DNA of 64,000 nt from Acidobacteriota bacterium (GCA_021781795.1 JAJXWA010000001.1:62001-126000); one strand, 5' to 3'; positions 49,544 to 58,790 are shown, counted from the first letter of the stretch. Program-made: numbers and translations. Notes: a model not told the origin generated them from the letters alone.

Positions 49544-51436
49544 GTGCGGATACGCTTATGGCCGCGAACGATTCGCTGGCAGATGCTGGCGGGGCTGGTG
49601 CTGCTGGAGGCGCTGTCGATTCTGCTGTTTGCGGTGCTGCTGATCAGCCGGCAGGCGAGCGAGGTGCATGAGCGGGCGCGGCTGCGGCTGGGCCACCAGG
49701 CGACGTCGATGGCGCTGCAGGCGAGCGAGGCGCTGCGGCAGGAACGGCCGGGGTGGGTGGGCCTGAGTGTGACGATGATGGGCGAGACGCCGGGCGTGCG
49801 GGTGGCCAAGGTGACGGACCCGGCGGGCAATGTGCTGTTCGCAAGCGCGGGTGAGCCAGACGAGATGCGACTGGATGCTGCCGAGCGCGCGCAGATTCCG
49901 CTGAAGAATCCCAAAGAGCCAACGGTGTTTGACTTTGCCGGCAACCGGATGGAGAGCGTGGACGCGATCTACACGCATGGAGATCTGCGGGGCTACGCGT
50001 GGGTGGAGACGGATCGCGCATGGGACTATGAGCAACTGAATACGATTGAGCGGGGAACGGAGATCTTCGGCGTGATCTGGGTTCTGGCGTCGGTGCTGCT
50101 GGTGCTGCTGATGGCGCGGGCGATCTCGCGTCCACTGGCGGTGCTGCACAGGGGCACGCGGGCGCTGATGATTTCGCCGGACAGCGAGAGCAGCTTTCCA
50201 CTGCCGGTGACGGTGCATAACGAGTTTGGCGATCTGATTGAAGCCTTCAACCGGATGGTGGCTTCCATCAAGGAGCAGCGTACGGGACTGAACAACACGC
50301 TGTCTCTTCTGGATTCGATGCTGGCGAATGCGCCGATCGGGCTGGCGTTTTTTGACCGCAACTGCCGGTTTGTGCGCGTGAACGACGTGTTTGCCGGGAT
50401 GACAGGCGTGCCGATGAACAGCCACCTGGGGCGGACGCTGCCGGAGGTGGTTCCCGCGGCGGTGGCTGGAGATCTGGAAGAATCGGTGCAGCGCGTGTTT
50501 GCCACCGAGGCGCCGGTGCGCGATGTAGAACTGAACGGCAAGCGGGGCCGGCTGAATCTGCCGTGGACGTGGCTGGTGAGCGCCTATCCTGTGCGGACGC
50601 GGCCGGATGAGGTGCGATGGACGGGAGTGATTGTGCTGGACGCAACCGAACGCAAGCGCAGCGAAGAAGCGCTGCGGCGGACGGAGAAGCTGGCGGCGAC
50701 GGGCAGGCTGGCGGCGTCGATTGCACACGAGATCAATAACCCGCTGGAGGCGGTGACGAATCTGCTCTTCCTGCTGAAGAACTACTGCCAGCTGGAGGGG
50801 GCGGCGCTGGAGTATGCGACGCTGGCGGAGCTGGAGGTGAAGCGGATTGCGGAGATTACGCAGCAGACACTGCGGTTCTACCGGCAGTCGACGCTGCCGG
50901 CGCGGGCCACGATGGCCGAGCTGCTGGATTCGCTGCTGAGTCTCTACCATGTGCGGCTGAATTCGCTGGGGATTCAACTGACGAAGGAGTTCGATCCGGA
51001 GCTGGATCTCTATTGCTTCGCGGGCGAGGTGCGACAGGTGATTGCCAACCTGCTGGTGAACGCGATGGACGCGATGCCGGGCGGGGGCAGGCTGCAGGTG
51101 CGCGCGCGGCGCTCGCGGCGGTGGAATGAGCCGGGGGCGGAGGGCGTGCGGATCACTGTCGCGGATACCGGGCAGGGGATGGATGCGGAGGTGCGGGAAC
51201 GCATCTTCGAGGCGTTCTTCACGACCAAGGATGTGACCGGCACGGGACTGGGGCTTTGGGTGAGCCACGAGATTATCCTGAAGCACCACGGGCTGGTCCA
51301 CGTGCGCAGCCGGACGGTGGAGAGCGGAAAAAGCGCAGGCACGGTGTTTCAGATCTTTTTCCCGGACAACCAGGATCTGGCGGGACAGGGGGCTCAGGCA
51401 GCGGGCGCAAGAACGACTGTCCCGGCTGCGGTTTGA
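49544..51436 (+). CDS. sensor histidine kinase with PAS domain
   Basis: A 630-residue membrane kinase. It has one helix near the start (LAGLVLLEALSILLFAVLL), a periplasmic part, a second helix (FGVIWVLASVLLVLLMARA), and a HAMP-like region with SRPLAVLHRGTRALM. A PAS domain follows (NAPIGLAFFDRNCRFVRVND), then the phosphorylated His395 in SIAHEINNPLEAVTNL and the ATPase domain with NLLVNAMDAMPGGG, DTGQGMD and GTGLGLWVS. The start is a GTG at 49544 after GGAGGG. It has no receiver next to it, so its regulator lies elsewhere. It starts 18 bases after the reductase gene. Confidence 0.92.
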   Translation: MRIRLWPRTIRWQMLAGLVLLEALSILLFAVLLISRQASEVHERARLRLGHQATSMALQASEALRQERPGWVGLSVTMMGETPGVRVAKVTDPAGNVLFASAGEPDEMRLDAAERAQIPLKNPKEPTVFDFAGNRMESVDAIYTHGDLRGYAWVETDRAWDYEQLNTIERGTEIFGVIWVLASVLLVLLMARAISRPLAVLHRGTRALMISPDSESSFPLPVTVHNEFGDLIEAFNRMVASIKEQRTGLNNTLSLLDSMLANAPIGLAFFDRNCRFVRVNDVFAGMTGVPMNSHLGRTLPEVVPAAVAGDLEESVQRVFATEAPVRDVELNGKRGRLNLPWTWLVSAYPVRTRPDEVRWTGVIVLDATERKRSEEALRRTEKLAATGRLAASIAHEINNPLEAVTNLLFLLKNYCQLEGAALEYATLAELEVKRIAEITQQTLRFYRQSTLPARATMAELLDSLLSLYHVRLNSLGIQLTKEFDPELDLYCFAGEVRQVIANLLVNAMDAMPGGGRLQVRARRSRRWNEPGAEGVRITVADTGQGMDAEVRERIFEAFFTTKDVTGTGLGLWVSHEIILKHHGLVHVRSRTVESGKSAGTVFQIFFPDNQDLAGQGAQAAGARTTVPAAV

Positions 51437-51553
51437 GGCTTTCGCGCGGAACTTTTTCGGGGGGAGCGGGTTTGAACGAGCAACGGGCAAGGCCGGGGTG
51501 AATCTAACCCGGTAGGCAGGCCCAACAAGTCTGTATGCAAGGGGAGAGAAAAG

Positions 51554-52957
51554 ATGAATCGGGCAGATTGGCGGCAAGCGGCTCCGCGGATTCTGGCGTG
51601 GGCGGCCCTGTTCGTTTTTTGCGCGGGTTTAGCGATTGCCCAGCAGGCTGCGCCGGCGAGCGGCCAGCGCACGGACGGGCAGATCGAGATGGACGTGGTG
51701 CACGCGCTGGATGCCTCACAGCCTCTGAAGAATGATTTGATTACAGCGGCGACGATCCAGGGCGAGGTGACGCTGTCGGGCACGGTGGCGCTTGAGTCGT
51801 CGAAGACGCTGGCCGAGCAGATTGTGAAGGGCGTGGCGGGTGTGACGGCGGTGCACAACAACCTGAAGGTCGGCAACCCGGCGAGTGACCCCAATGCCCA
51901 GAACGGGCCGATGGTGGACTCGAATGATTCGGGGGTTCCGGAGACGAGCACGCAGACCCCGGCACCGTATTCCTCAGCCGAGCCGCAGGTGACGAATCCG
52001 GGGTATGAACAGAAGGCTCCGGCGCCGGGATATGGGCCGAATCCTCAGTACGGACAGAAGCCGCAGTATGGGCAGAATCCACAGTATGGGCAGCAGGGGC
52101 AGTATCCGCAGTACGGACAGCAGAATCAGAATCCAAACTATAGCTATGGCCAGAACCGGTACCAGAACAACGGCTACGGGCAGAACGGCTACGCGCAGAA
52201 CTATGGCAATGGTCAATATGGCAATCGGCCGCAGTACAACCGGCCGCAGTACGCGATGCCGAGTGGGCCGGTGACGATTCCGGCGGGCGCGCTGGTGCAG
52301 GTGAGAACGGCCGAGGCGGTGAGCAGCAAGTCCGCGGCGGAGGGCACTCCGGTGCAGTTCACGGTGATACGCGACGTGACGGCCGGGGGAGCGCTGGCGA
52401 TTCCGCGGGGCGCGACGGTGCAAGGGGTTGTGACGGCGGTGCGGCAGGCGGGTCAGCTTGCGGGCAGTCCGGAACTGGCGCTGCGGCTGACCTCACTGGA
52501 TCTGGGTGGGCGCAGCTATCCGATTGAGTCGGACCTGTTCCGCGTGAAGGGGCCGAGCAAGACGGGCCGCACGGCGGGCAACGTAGTGGGCGGCGCTCTG
52601 CTGGGTGCGATTGTGGGCGGCGTGGCAGGTGGCGGCGCGGGCGCGGCGATTGGCGGCGTGGCGGGCGGAACGGTGGGCACGGCGGCGTCTGCGGCCGAGC
52701 ATGGACCGAACGCATGGATTCCTTCAGAGGCGTTGGTGACCTTCCATCTGGCTGACCCGGTGACGGTGGACCCGGTGAGCCAGGATGAGGCGAATCGGCT
52801 GGCGCAGGGGCTGAATCAGGGCGGTCCGCAATTGCATCAGCGCTACTATCAGCCGGCGTATGGCTACGGAGCGTATTCGTATCCTTATGTGTACCCGTAT
52901 GCGCCGGTGTACTACCGGCCGTATTACTACGCGGGCGGGTTCTACTACTGGCGTTGA
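51554..52957 (+). CDS. BON-domain protein with prion-like segment and glycine zipper
   Basis: A 467-residue exported protein. The signal peptide is AAPRILAWAALFVFCAGLAIA. A BON domain (residues about 40-105) has DLITAATIQGEVTLSGTVAL and VKGVAGVTAVHNNLKVG. Next come about 90 residues rich in Asn, Gln, Tyr, Gly and Pro, built on NPQYGQ and similar words, like a prion-type low-complexity segment. The rest has TIPAGALVQVRTAEAVSS, a glycine zipper (GGVAGGGAGAAIGGVAGG) and a Tyr-rich end. BON domains bind membranes or polysaccharide. GGGGAGAGAAAAG precedes the ATG. The low-complexity part may phase-separate or form fibres outside the cell. Confidence 0.8.
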   Translation: MNRADWRQAAPRILAWAALFVFCAGLAIAQQAAPASGQRTDGQIEMDVVHALDASQPLKNDLITAATIQGEVTLSGTVALESSKTLAEQIVKGVAGVTAVHNNLKVGNPASDPNAQNGPMVDSNDSGVPETSTQTPAPYSSAEPQVTNPGYEQKAPAPGYGPNPQYGQKPQYGQNPQYGQQGQYPQYGQQNQNPNYSYGQNRYQNNGYGQNGYAQNYGNGQYGNRPQYNRPQYAMPSGPVTIPAGALVQVRTAEAVSSKSAAEGTPVQFTVIRDVTAGGALAIPRGATVQGVVTAVRQAGQLAGSPELALRLTSLDLGGRSYPIESDLFRVKGPSKTGRTAGNVVGGALLGAIVGGVAGGGAGAAIGGVAGGTVGTAASAAEHGPNAWIPSEALVTFHLADPVTVDPVSQDEANRLAQGLNQGGPQLHQRYYQPAYGYGAYSYPYVYPYAPVYYRPYYYAGGFYYWR

Positions 52958-52984
52958 GAGACAGCGCAGAGATCGGGCAAAACA

Positions 52985-53033
52985 AGCGGGCAATCCGTAG
53001 ACGGGTTGCCTGCTTTGCGCTGGGAGCGCAAAG
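52985..53033. terminator. overlapping hairpins after the BON gene
   Basis: AAGCGGGCAA/TTGCCTGCTT (one G-T pair) forms one stem, and TTTGCGCT GGG AGCGCAAA forms another that overlaps its end. Only one can form at a time, as in an attenuator. No T-run follows. Confidence 0.4.
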
Positions 53034-53220
53034 AAGCGTGAGGCTGGGTTGCGGGCACGCGTCGGTGCGTCGCTCTCTCGTCTATAATTGAAGGGATCGC
53101 ATCGAGCGAGAACTTCGCATTCGTGGAGAGCGATGGCCCTCTGCCGGGGTGGTATGAGCCGGTGCGGCGGGCGGTCTGCTCCACGCCGCGCACAAGAGAG
53201 TTGAAGGCTCAAGTCCATCC

Positions 53221-55194
53221 ATGATTCGCTTCCTGCAAAAAGACAATCGCCTGACGAAGGCACTGTTTGTGATCATCATTGCCGCCGCATCGGTTTCGAT
53301 GGTGGTGTACCTGATCCCCGGTCTGACGGGGATGGGGGCCAATTCCTCGGACACGTTCGCGGTGGTGTACCCGCACTGGTACAGCCGGCTGCTTTCTTCT
53401 GGTGACACGATCAGCCAGCAGAAGGTGGAGCAGCTTGCGATGGAGCGGGTGCAGCAGCAGTATCCGCAGTATGCGAGCAACCCGATGATCCTGGGGCTGA
53501 TTGAGCCGCAGGTGGGCCAGCAATTGGTGCAGCAGCAGATTCTGCTGGACGAGGCGGAGCGTCTGGGCATCCACGCCGACAGCAACGATGTGCGGAGCTA
53601 TCTGGAGACGGGACCGCCGGCGCAGGTGCTGTTCCCGGACGGCAAGTTCGTGGGCCAGCAGCAGTACGCGGCGATCATTGCAAACCGCTTCAACATTTCG
53701 GTGGACGAGTTTGAGAAGAGCGTGCGCGAGGACATCGTGGTTCGCCGGCTGGAGGCGCTGATTACGGCGGGCGTGACGGTGGGCGACCAGGAAGTGCGCG
53801 ACGCGTATCGCAAGGCGAACATCAAGATCAAGTTTGACTACGCGGTGCTGTCGCCGGATGATCTGCAAAAGCAGATTAACCCGACCGATGCTGAGCTGCA
53901 GGCGTTCTTCACAAAGAACGCGGCGCGGTATGCCCATGCGGTGCCGGAGCAGCGGACGATCACCTATTTTGCGTTTACTGCGGATCAGGCTCCGGGAGGC
54001 GTGCCCCAGGTGACGCCGCAGGAGATTCAGCAGTACTACACCGCGCACCAGTCGGAGTACTCGGTGCCGGAGCAGGCGCGTGCGCGCCACATCCTGATCA
54101 AGGTGGATCCCGGCGCGGACGCGAAGACCGATGCGGCGGCGAAGGCCAAGGCAGAGAGCATTCTGAAGCAGCTACAGGGCGGCGCGAGCTTCGCGGATCT
54201 GGCGAAGAAGAACTCCGATGACCCCGGCAGCAAGGACTCGGGCGGCGAGTTGGGCTTTGCGCAGCGCGGACGCATGGTGCCGGAGTTCGACAAGGCGATC
54301 TTCTCGCAGCCTATCGGGCAGTACTCGATTGTGAAGACGCAGTACGGCTATCACATTGTGCAGGTGGAAGAGCGGCAGGCTGCGCACGCGCAGACGCTGG
54401 CCGAGGTGACGCCGACGATTCAGGCGACGCTGGCGCGCCAGAAGTCGGCGCAGGCGCAGGAGACCTACGCGCGCGATCTGACGTCGGAAGCGATCAAGAA
54501 CGGCCTGCAGAAGACCGCCGAGGCGCATCACCTGCAGGTGGTGACGACGGCGCCGGTCAATGAGCAGGGCGTGATTGCGGCGCTGCCGGACAGCTCGCAA
54601 CTGCTGGCCAAGGCCTTCCAGTCGAAGGTGGGCGACCCGGCGCAGTTTGCGGCGACGGGCGAAGGCTATGCGGTGTTTCAGGTGACGGGCGTGACGCCGG
54701 CGCATGCGCCGACGTTTGCAGACTGGAAGAGCCACGTGGAGGACGACTACCGCAGCGAGCAACTGCCGACACTACTGGCGCAGAAGACAGCGGAGCTGGC
54801 CGCCAAGGCGAAGGCGAGCGGCGATCTGGCCAAGGCTGCAAAAGAGGTGGGAGCCACGTTGAAGACCAGCGACGACGTGAAGCTGTCGGACCAGGTGCCG
54901 GACATCGGCCAGCTTGGGCAGGTGGCTCCGCAGCTGTTTGACCTGCTTCCGGGCGCGATCAGCGGGCCGATCAACGCGGGCCGCACGGGCGTGGTGGCGA
55001 AGATTCGCGACAAGCAGGAGCCGTCGGCGGATGAGATTCAGCAGAACCTGGACGCGATGCGCGACCAGATGCTGTCGCAACGGCGCAACGACGCGTTTGA
55101 GATCTTTGCGAGCGACGTGATCAACAGCTACAAGAAGCGGCGGCTGGTGCAGATCAACGCCAAAGCGCAGACGCCGACGCTGCCCGGACAATAA
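53221..55194 (+). CDS. PpiD/SurA-type peptidyl-prolyl isomerase
   Basis: A 657-residue protein with one N-terminal membrane helix (ALFVIIIAAASVSMVVYLI). An N-terminal chaperone domain with many Gln-rich helices (VQQQYPQYASNPMILGLIEP) is followed by a parvulin domain (about residues 285-385) with ARARHILIKVD, FADLAKKNSDDPGSKDSGGE and YGYHIVQVEERQ. The C-terminal part has a second helical domain. It fits PpiD, which helps outer-membrane proteins fold in the periplasm. A GAAGG lies upstream of the ATG, at a somewhat long distance. It ends at a terminator. Confidence 0.87.
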   Translation: MIRFLQKDNRLTKALFVIIIAAASVSMVVYLIPGLTGMGANSSDTFAVVYPHWYSRLLSSGDTISQQKVEQLAMERVQQQYPQYASNPMILGLIEPQVGQQLVQQQILLDEAERLGIHADSNDVRSYLETGPPAQVLFPDGKFVGQQQYAAIIANRFNISVDEFEKSVREDIVVRRLEALITAGVTVGDQEVRDAYRKANIKIKFDYAVLSPDDLQKQINPTDAELQAFFTKNAARYAHAVPEQRTITYFAFTADQAPGGVPQVTPQEIQQYYTAHQSEYSVPEQARARHILIKVDPGADAKTDAAAKAKAESILKQLQGGASFADLAKKNSDDPGSKDSGGELGFAQRGRMVPEFDKAIFSQPIGQYSIVKTQYGYHIVQVEERQAAHAQTLAEVTPTIQATLARQKSAQAQETYARDLTSEAIKNGLQKTAEAHHLQVVTTAPVNEQGVIAALPDSSQLLAKAFQSKVGDPAQFAATGEGYAVFQVTGVTPAHAPTFADWKSHVEDDYRSEQLPTLLAQKTAELAAKAKASGDLAKAAKEVGATLKTSDDVKLSDQVPDIGQLGQVAPQLFDLLPGAISGPINAGRTGVVAKIRDKQEPSADEIQQNLDAMRDQMLSQRRNDAFEIFASDVINSYKKRRLVQINAKAQTPTLPGQ

Positions 55195-55232
55195 CACGCC
55201 GGCAGCCGGCCAGGTAAACCCAGGAACCAGAG

Positions 55233-55271
55233 ACCCCGCAGCGCAGCCCGCCGCGGGGTTTTTCTTTTTTT
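55233..55271 (+). terminator. intrinsic terminator after the isomerase gene
   Basis: ACCCCGC, a loop of 13 bases and GCGGGGT form a stem that is followed by TTTTTCTTTTTTTG. The long T-run makes it a classical rho-independent terminator on the plus strand. Confidence 0.88.
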
Positions 55272-55343
55272 GCGCGATGGCTGGCGTAGCGGCGGATTGG
55301 CTTGTGCGTCTGGCACAATAGGGCTTGCGGAGACAAAGCTGAG

Positions 55344-56897
55344 ATGGAATTTGCGCGGTCGTCGGGAGTGCTGCTGCATGTGAGTTCGCTGCCGTCTTAC
55401 GGGGGAATCGGGGACCTGGGTGCGGCGGCATATGCGTTTATCGATTTTCTGGCGGAGGCGAAGCAGCACGTATGGCAGGTGCTGCCGCTCTCGCCCACGG
55501 GGTATGGCAATTCGCCGTATGCGTCGTCGTCGGCGTTCGCGGGGAATCCGTATCTGATCAGCCTGGAGATGCTGGCGAGTTGGGGATGGATTGAGCCGGA
55601 GCGGATTGCGGGGCTGGCGGGTGCAAGCGGGCCCGTGGACTTTGAGGACGTGGAGCGGCGCAAGCTGCCGCTCCTGATGGAGGCGGCGGGGAACTTCCTG
55701 GATCGCGGCGCGAGCGAAGAGCGGCTGAAAGAGCAGTGGGCCGCCTTTGAGCAGTTCTGCCGCGACGAGCACGGCTGGCTCGATGATTACGCTTTCTATG
55801 CAGTGCTGCGGCGGAAGTTCAACACCGGCGCGTGGACGGAGTGGCCGGAACGCTTGAGGCGGCGCGAACCGCTGGCGCTGGCGGAGATTGGCGCCGAGTA
55901 TGGGCGCGAGCTGGCGCAGGAACAGGCACTGCAATTTGCCTTTGCGGTGCAGTGGAGCCTGCTGCGCGGGGCCGCGGCGCTGAAGGGCATTCGCATCCTG
56001 GGCGATGTGGCGATCTTTGTGAATATGGACTCGGCGGATGTGTGGGTGCATCCGGCGATCTTTGACCTGGATGAAAATTTGAAGCCGGTGCGTGTGGCGG
56101 GCGTGCCGCCGGATTATTTTTCGCCGACTGGTCAGCGGTGGGGGAATCCACTGTACCGGTGGGACGTGCTGGAGATGCGCGATTTTGACTGGTGGGTGGA
56201 GCGCATCCGGCGGGCGTGCCGCTTGTATGACATTGTGCGACTGGATCACTTTCGTGGCTTTGAGGCGTACTGGTCGATTCCCGCGGAGGAAGAGACGGCG
56301 GTGAAGGGGGAGTGGGTGACGGCACCGGGGCTGAAGCTGTTTCGCGCGCTAGAGGCTGCGCTGGGACCGCTGCCGCTGGTGGCCGAGGACCTGGGCGTGA
56401 TTACGCCGGAGGTGGACGCGCTGCGGCTGGAGATGGGTATGCCGGGGATGAAGGTGATTCAGTTCGGCTTTGGCAATGCCGAGGCGCACATGCACCTTCC
56501 GCATCAGTTTGCGCCGGCGACAGTGGCTTACACGGGCACGCACGACAACGACACGACGCAGGGCTGGTGGCGTGCGACGGGCGATGCCGAGCGCACGGAG
56601 GTGGAGGCGTATGTGGGGCCGGTGCAGGAGCGCCCTGTGTGGCCGCTGCTGCGCGCGGTGCAGGCGAGTGCGGCGCAGGTGGCTATGGCCCCCGCGCAGG
56701 ACCTGCTGGAACTGGGCTCAGAGGCGCGGATGAATACGCCGGCGGTGGCGGCAGGCAACTGGAGCTGGCGCGCGCCGGAAGGCTGCTGGACGGCTGAGTT
56801 GGCCACGCGGCTGGCAGCGCTGGCGCAGGTGATGGACCGGGACAACGATCCCTTCAGACTGGCAATGATCAAGCCCGCCGAGACTGCAACGGCTTGA
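55344..56897 (+). CDS. malQ: 4-alpha-glucanotransferase MalQ
   Basis: A 517-residue GH77 enzyme. The catalytic residues are visible: nucleophile Asp301 in VRLDHFRGFEAYWSIP, acid/base Glu348 in LVAEDLGVITPEVD, and Asp401 in YTGTHDNDTTQGWW. The donor loop begins SPTGYGNSPYASSSAFAGNP. It moves glucan chains between maltodextrins or glycogen ends. The ATG at 55344 begins the conserved sequence; a leader of 14 codons in the longer frame is not conserved. It follows the terminator of the isomerase gene and so has its own promoter. Confidence 0.94.
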   Translation: MEFARSSGVLLHVSSLPSYGGIGDLGAAAYAFIDFLAEAKQHVWQVLPLSPTGYGNSPYASSSAFAGNPYLISLEMLASWGWIEPERIAGLAGASGPVDFEDVERRKLPLLMEAAGNFLDRGASEERLKEQWAAFEQFCRDEHGWLDDYAFYAVLRRKFNTGAWTEWPERLRRREPLALAEIGAEYGRELAQEQALQFAFAVQWSLLRGAAALKGIRILGDVAIFVNMDSADVWVHPAIFDLDENLKPVRVAGVPPDYFSPTGQRWGNPLYRWDVLEMRDFDWWVERIRRACRLYDIVRLDHFRGFEAYWSIPAEEETAVKGEWVTAPGLKLFRALEAALGPLPLVAEDLGVITPEVDALRLEMGMPGMKVIQFGFGNAEAHMHLPHQFAPATVAYTGTHDNDTTQGWWRATGDAERTEVEAYVGPVQERPVWPLLRAVQASAAQVAMAPAQDLLELGSEARMNTPAVAAGNWSWRAPEGCWTAELATRLAALAQVMDRDNDPFRLAMIKPAETATA

Positions 56898-57316
56898 GGC
56901 GCTGGGCTCCGCTTTGGCGGAAGGTTGAGCGCGACTGCGGCACAGAGCAAGGCGTGGTTGAGTGCAAGCCAGGTGTGTTCGCAGGAAGGGTGAAAGATTG
57001 TGCAGACTGCGTCCTAAAGAGAGGGCGCGTGGCCCAGGGGTTGATCGAAAAGGTGCTCGACGATGGCGCAGAGCGGAGAAAAGTAGAGGGTAGCGATACC
57101 GTCGACGGAATTTTGAATGCTTGTAAGCTATTGAATAAAAATAAGATGGATATTCATCCTACGATAAAAGTACTCTGTTGGGGAGGTTACCAGACTCCGT
57201 TATGTGAGTTACTCAAAGGTTGATTTTTTGCTGGGTTTGTGCAGTTCAATTCACGTTATACTTCTCAAGTCGGGGGGCGTGGGGTCCTCGAAGACTACCG
57301 CAGTGGGGGAATGGTG
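56898..57316. other. AT-richer region upstream of the PqqD gene
   Basis: About 420 bases with no convincing gene; an ORF from 56894 has unlikely composition. The stretch 57100-57260 is much richer in A and T than the surroundings. It contains a hairpin word GGATATTCATCC and a -10-like TATACT near 57260, but no matching -35. It may carry the promoter and leader of the PqqD gene. Confidence 0.4.
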
Positions 57317-57877
57317 ATGAAGGTAGAACGAGCGAAGAACGATCTCGTAGTGAATGCGTTGCCGGATGGGTCTCGTGTGATTATCGACTCGAAGGGCGAT
57401 AGGGTATTTGCGTTGAATGCGACCGCGGGGGCCGCGTGGGATGCATGCGGGAGCGGCGCAACTGTTGCAGAGATCGCGGCGAATATGCGCCTGAGCCTGA
57501 ACCCTGCGGTCACAGAAGAGATGGCCGAAGAAGCGATTGCGCGGTTGCAGGAACAGAATTTGGTGATTGCGTCGAATGTCAAGACGGGAACGTCACGCCG
57601 TCAGATGCTTTTTGGTCTGGGCGCCATCGCACTTCCTCTGGTGGTGTCGATGACTCTGACTGAGCAGAAAGCGTACGCGGAAACCTGCGGTTCGGGGAAG
57701 AGTGGCGGCAGCGAAACTGGCGGGGGTGGTGGAGACAAGGGTGACAAGGGCGATGATGGCTGGAACAGTGGTGAAGGCGATCACGACCATCACGATCATC
57801 ACGACCATCTTGATTACGGCGGTGGGTCCAACGGATGGTACCGGGTCGTAACGAAAGTGGATAAGCCAACTTCGTGA
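57317..57877 (+). CDS. PqqD-domain protein with internal Tat-like signal and His/Asp-rich tail
   Basis: A 186-residue protein in three parts. Residues 1-86 look like a PqqD-type fold (VVNALPDGSRVIIDSKGDRV, GATVAEIAANMRLSLNPAV, EEAIARLQEQNLVIAS). PqqD binds peptide precursors for modifying enzymes. Residues 92-121 are TSRRQMLFGLGAIALPLVVS and AYAE, matching a twin-arginine signal (SRRQMLF) with a helix and a cut site, but placed inside the protein. The tail is Gly/Ser-rich with GDHDHHDHHDHLDY, suited for metal binding. The ATG at 57317 follows GGGGG. Neighbour: an HPr-kinase-like gene. This mosaic is unusual; the tail could be an exported product or a metal reservoir for the nearby hydrogenase. 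Confidence 0.72.
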   Translation: MKVERAKNDLVVNALPDGSRVIIDSKGDRVFALNATAGAAWDACGSGATVAEIAANMRLSLNPAVTEEMAEEAIARLQEQNLVIASNVKTGTSRRQMLFGLGAIALPLVVSMTLTEQKAYAETCGSGKSGGSETGGGGGDKGDKGDDGWNSGEGDHDHHDHHDHLDYGGGSNGWYRVVTKVDKPTS

Positions 57878-57930
57878 TCAGTTGGGCGAGACAAAGCTGA
57901 CTGGCAAGTTGAACATAGAATATTTCGCGG

Positions 57931-57955
57931 GGCGGCTCTCAATGAGCCGCCTTTT
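57931..57955 (+). terminator. hairpin between PqqD and kinase genes
   Basis: GGCGGCTC TCAAT GAGCCGCC has a perfect eight-pair stem and five-base loop, followed by TTTTGC. It can end many transcripts after the PqqD gene and so lower expression of the next gene. Confidence 0.7.
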
Positions 57956-58010
57956 GCATGCGTGAAGATAAGCCCGATCGAAATGAGAGAGCTAGAGTAA
58001 AAGGATGGGA

Positions 58011-58790
58011 ATGAACCGCGTCCTGAGGGTCGCCGCATACGGATGCAACGTAGAAGTGGAAGCATCAGAAGCGGGCGTGCTGGAGATTCTGGATCGGCAT
58101 CTCTTGCCGACGCTGCCTCGCGTTCAGCAGTTTGCGGGCGAACCGCAAGGGATGGCGCGGATTGAGGCGGCAGAGAACGGCTACGTGCTTTCGGCTGCGG
58201 GAATCGAGTCGAGGGTTGCGCCTTCCGTGATCGAACTTGTCCCGTTTGTGACCCAGGTGGTAGACGAGATTGTTATGCGACACCTGCGGGGATGGTTTGC
58301 GATTCACGCCGGTACGGTCGCGTGGCGAGGCCGGGCGATTCTGGTTCCGGGGACATCTCATGCGGGCAAGTCATCTTTGGTGGCAGCGCTGCTTCGCAGA
58401 GGCGCGACCTACTTTTCTGACGAATATGCGTTGATTGACGCGGACGGTCAAGCGCATCCGTATCCGCGCCCCTTGCTGCTGCGCGATGGAAGCGCAGTGC
58501 AGAAGCCGGTGCTGGCTTCGGATCTCAATGCAAAGGTCGGTCGCGAGCCCGTGCCCGTGGGCTGGATCTTTGCGGTGAAGTACCGGCCGGGAACTGCCTG
58601 GAAGGTGGAAGCGATGCAGCAGAGTGAGGCGGTTCTGAATCTGCTCCAGAACACGCCCCAGATTCTTGCAGAGACGCCGGAGATGTTGAGCCACTTTGGG
58701 AGGGCAGTGCAGGGATCGAAGTGCTATCGGGGCGAACGCGGGAGCGCGGAAGACGCCGCGGCGGAGATTCTGCAGATGGCGAGCGAGTGA
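58011..58790 (+). CDS. HPr-kinase/phosphorylase-like protein
   Basis: A protein of 259 residues with a P-loop (PGTSHAGKSS, residues about 113-122) and the following YFSDEYALIDADG, both close to the HPr serine kinase family. Upstream are HLRGWFAIHAGTVAWRGRAI and a first half of about 85 residues with no clear motif. HPr kinase-like proteins occur with PqqD-like proteins in ribosomal-peptide clusters, where they phosphorylate a precursor. The start at 58011 has AAGG seven bases upstream; an ATG two codons before is also possible. The pair with the PqqD gene is the key context. No HPr gene is present. Confidence 0.78.
   Translation: MNRVLRVAAYGCNVEVEASEAGVLEILDRHLLPTLPRVQQFAGEPQGMARIEAAENGYVLSAAGIESRVAPSVIELVPFVTQVVDEIVMRHLRGWFAIHAGTVAWRGRAILVPGTSHAGKSSLVAALLRRGATYFSDEYALIDADGQAHPYPRPLLLRDGSAVQKPVLASDLNAKVGREPVPVGWIFAVKYRPGTAWKVEAMQQSEAVLNLLQNTPQILAETPEMLSHFGRAVQGSKCYRGERGSAEDAAAEILQMASE

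Noticed and set aside
49556..51577. A 673-codon minus-strand ORF opposite the histidine kinase
   Set aside because: It is Arg/His/Gln-rich without motifs and is the mirror image of a clear kinase gene.
56894..57223. A 109-codon ORF between malQ and the PqqD gene
   Set aside because: It begins inside malQ, has no good ribosome binding site and has mixed composition across an AT-rich promoter-like stretch.
58011..58790. True HPr kinase regulating sugar uptake
   Set aside because: No HPr or PTS gene is near, and the first half does not match the HPr kinase N-domain, so only the kinase-like core is claimed.
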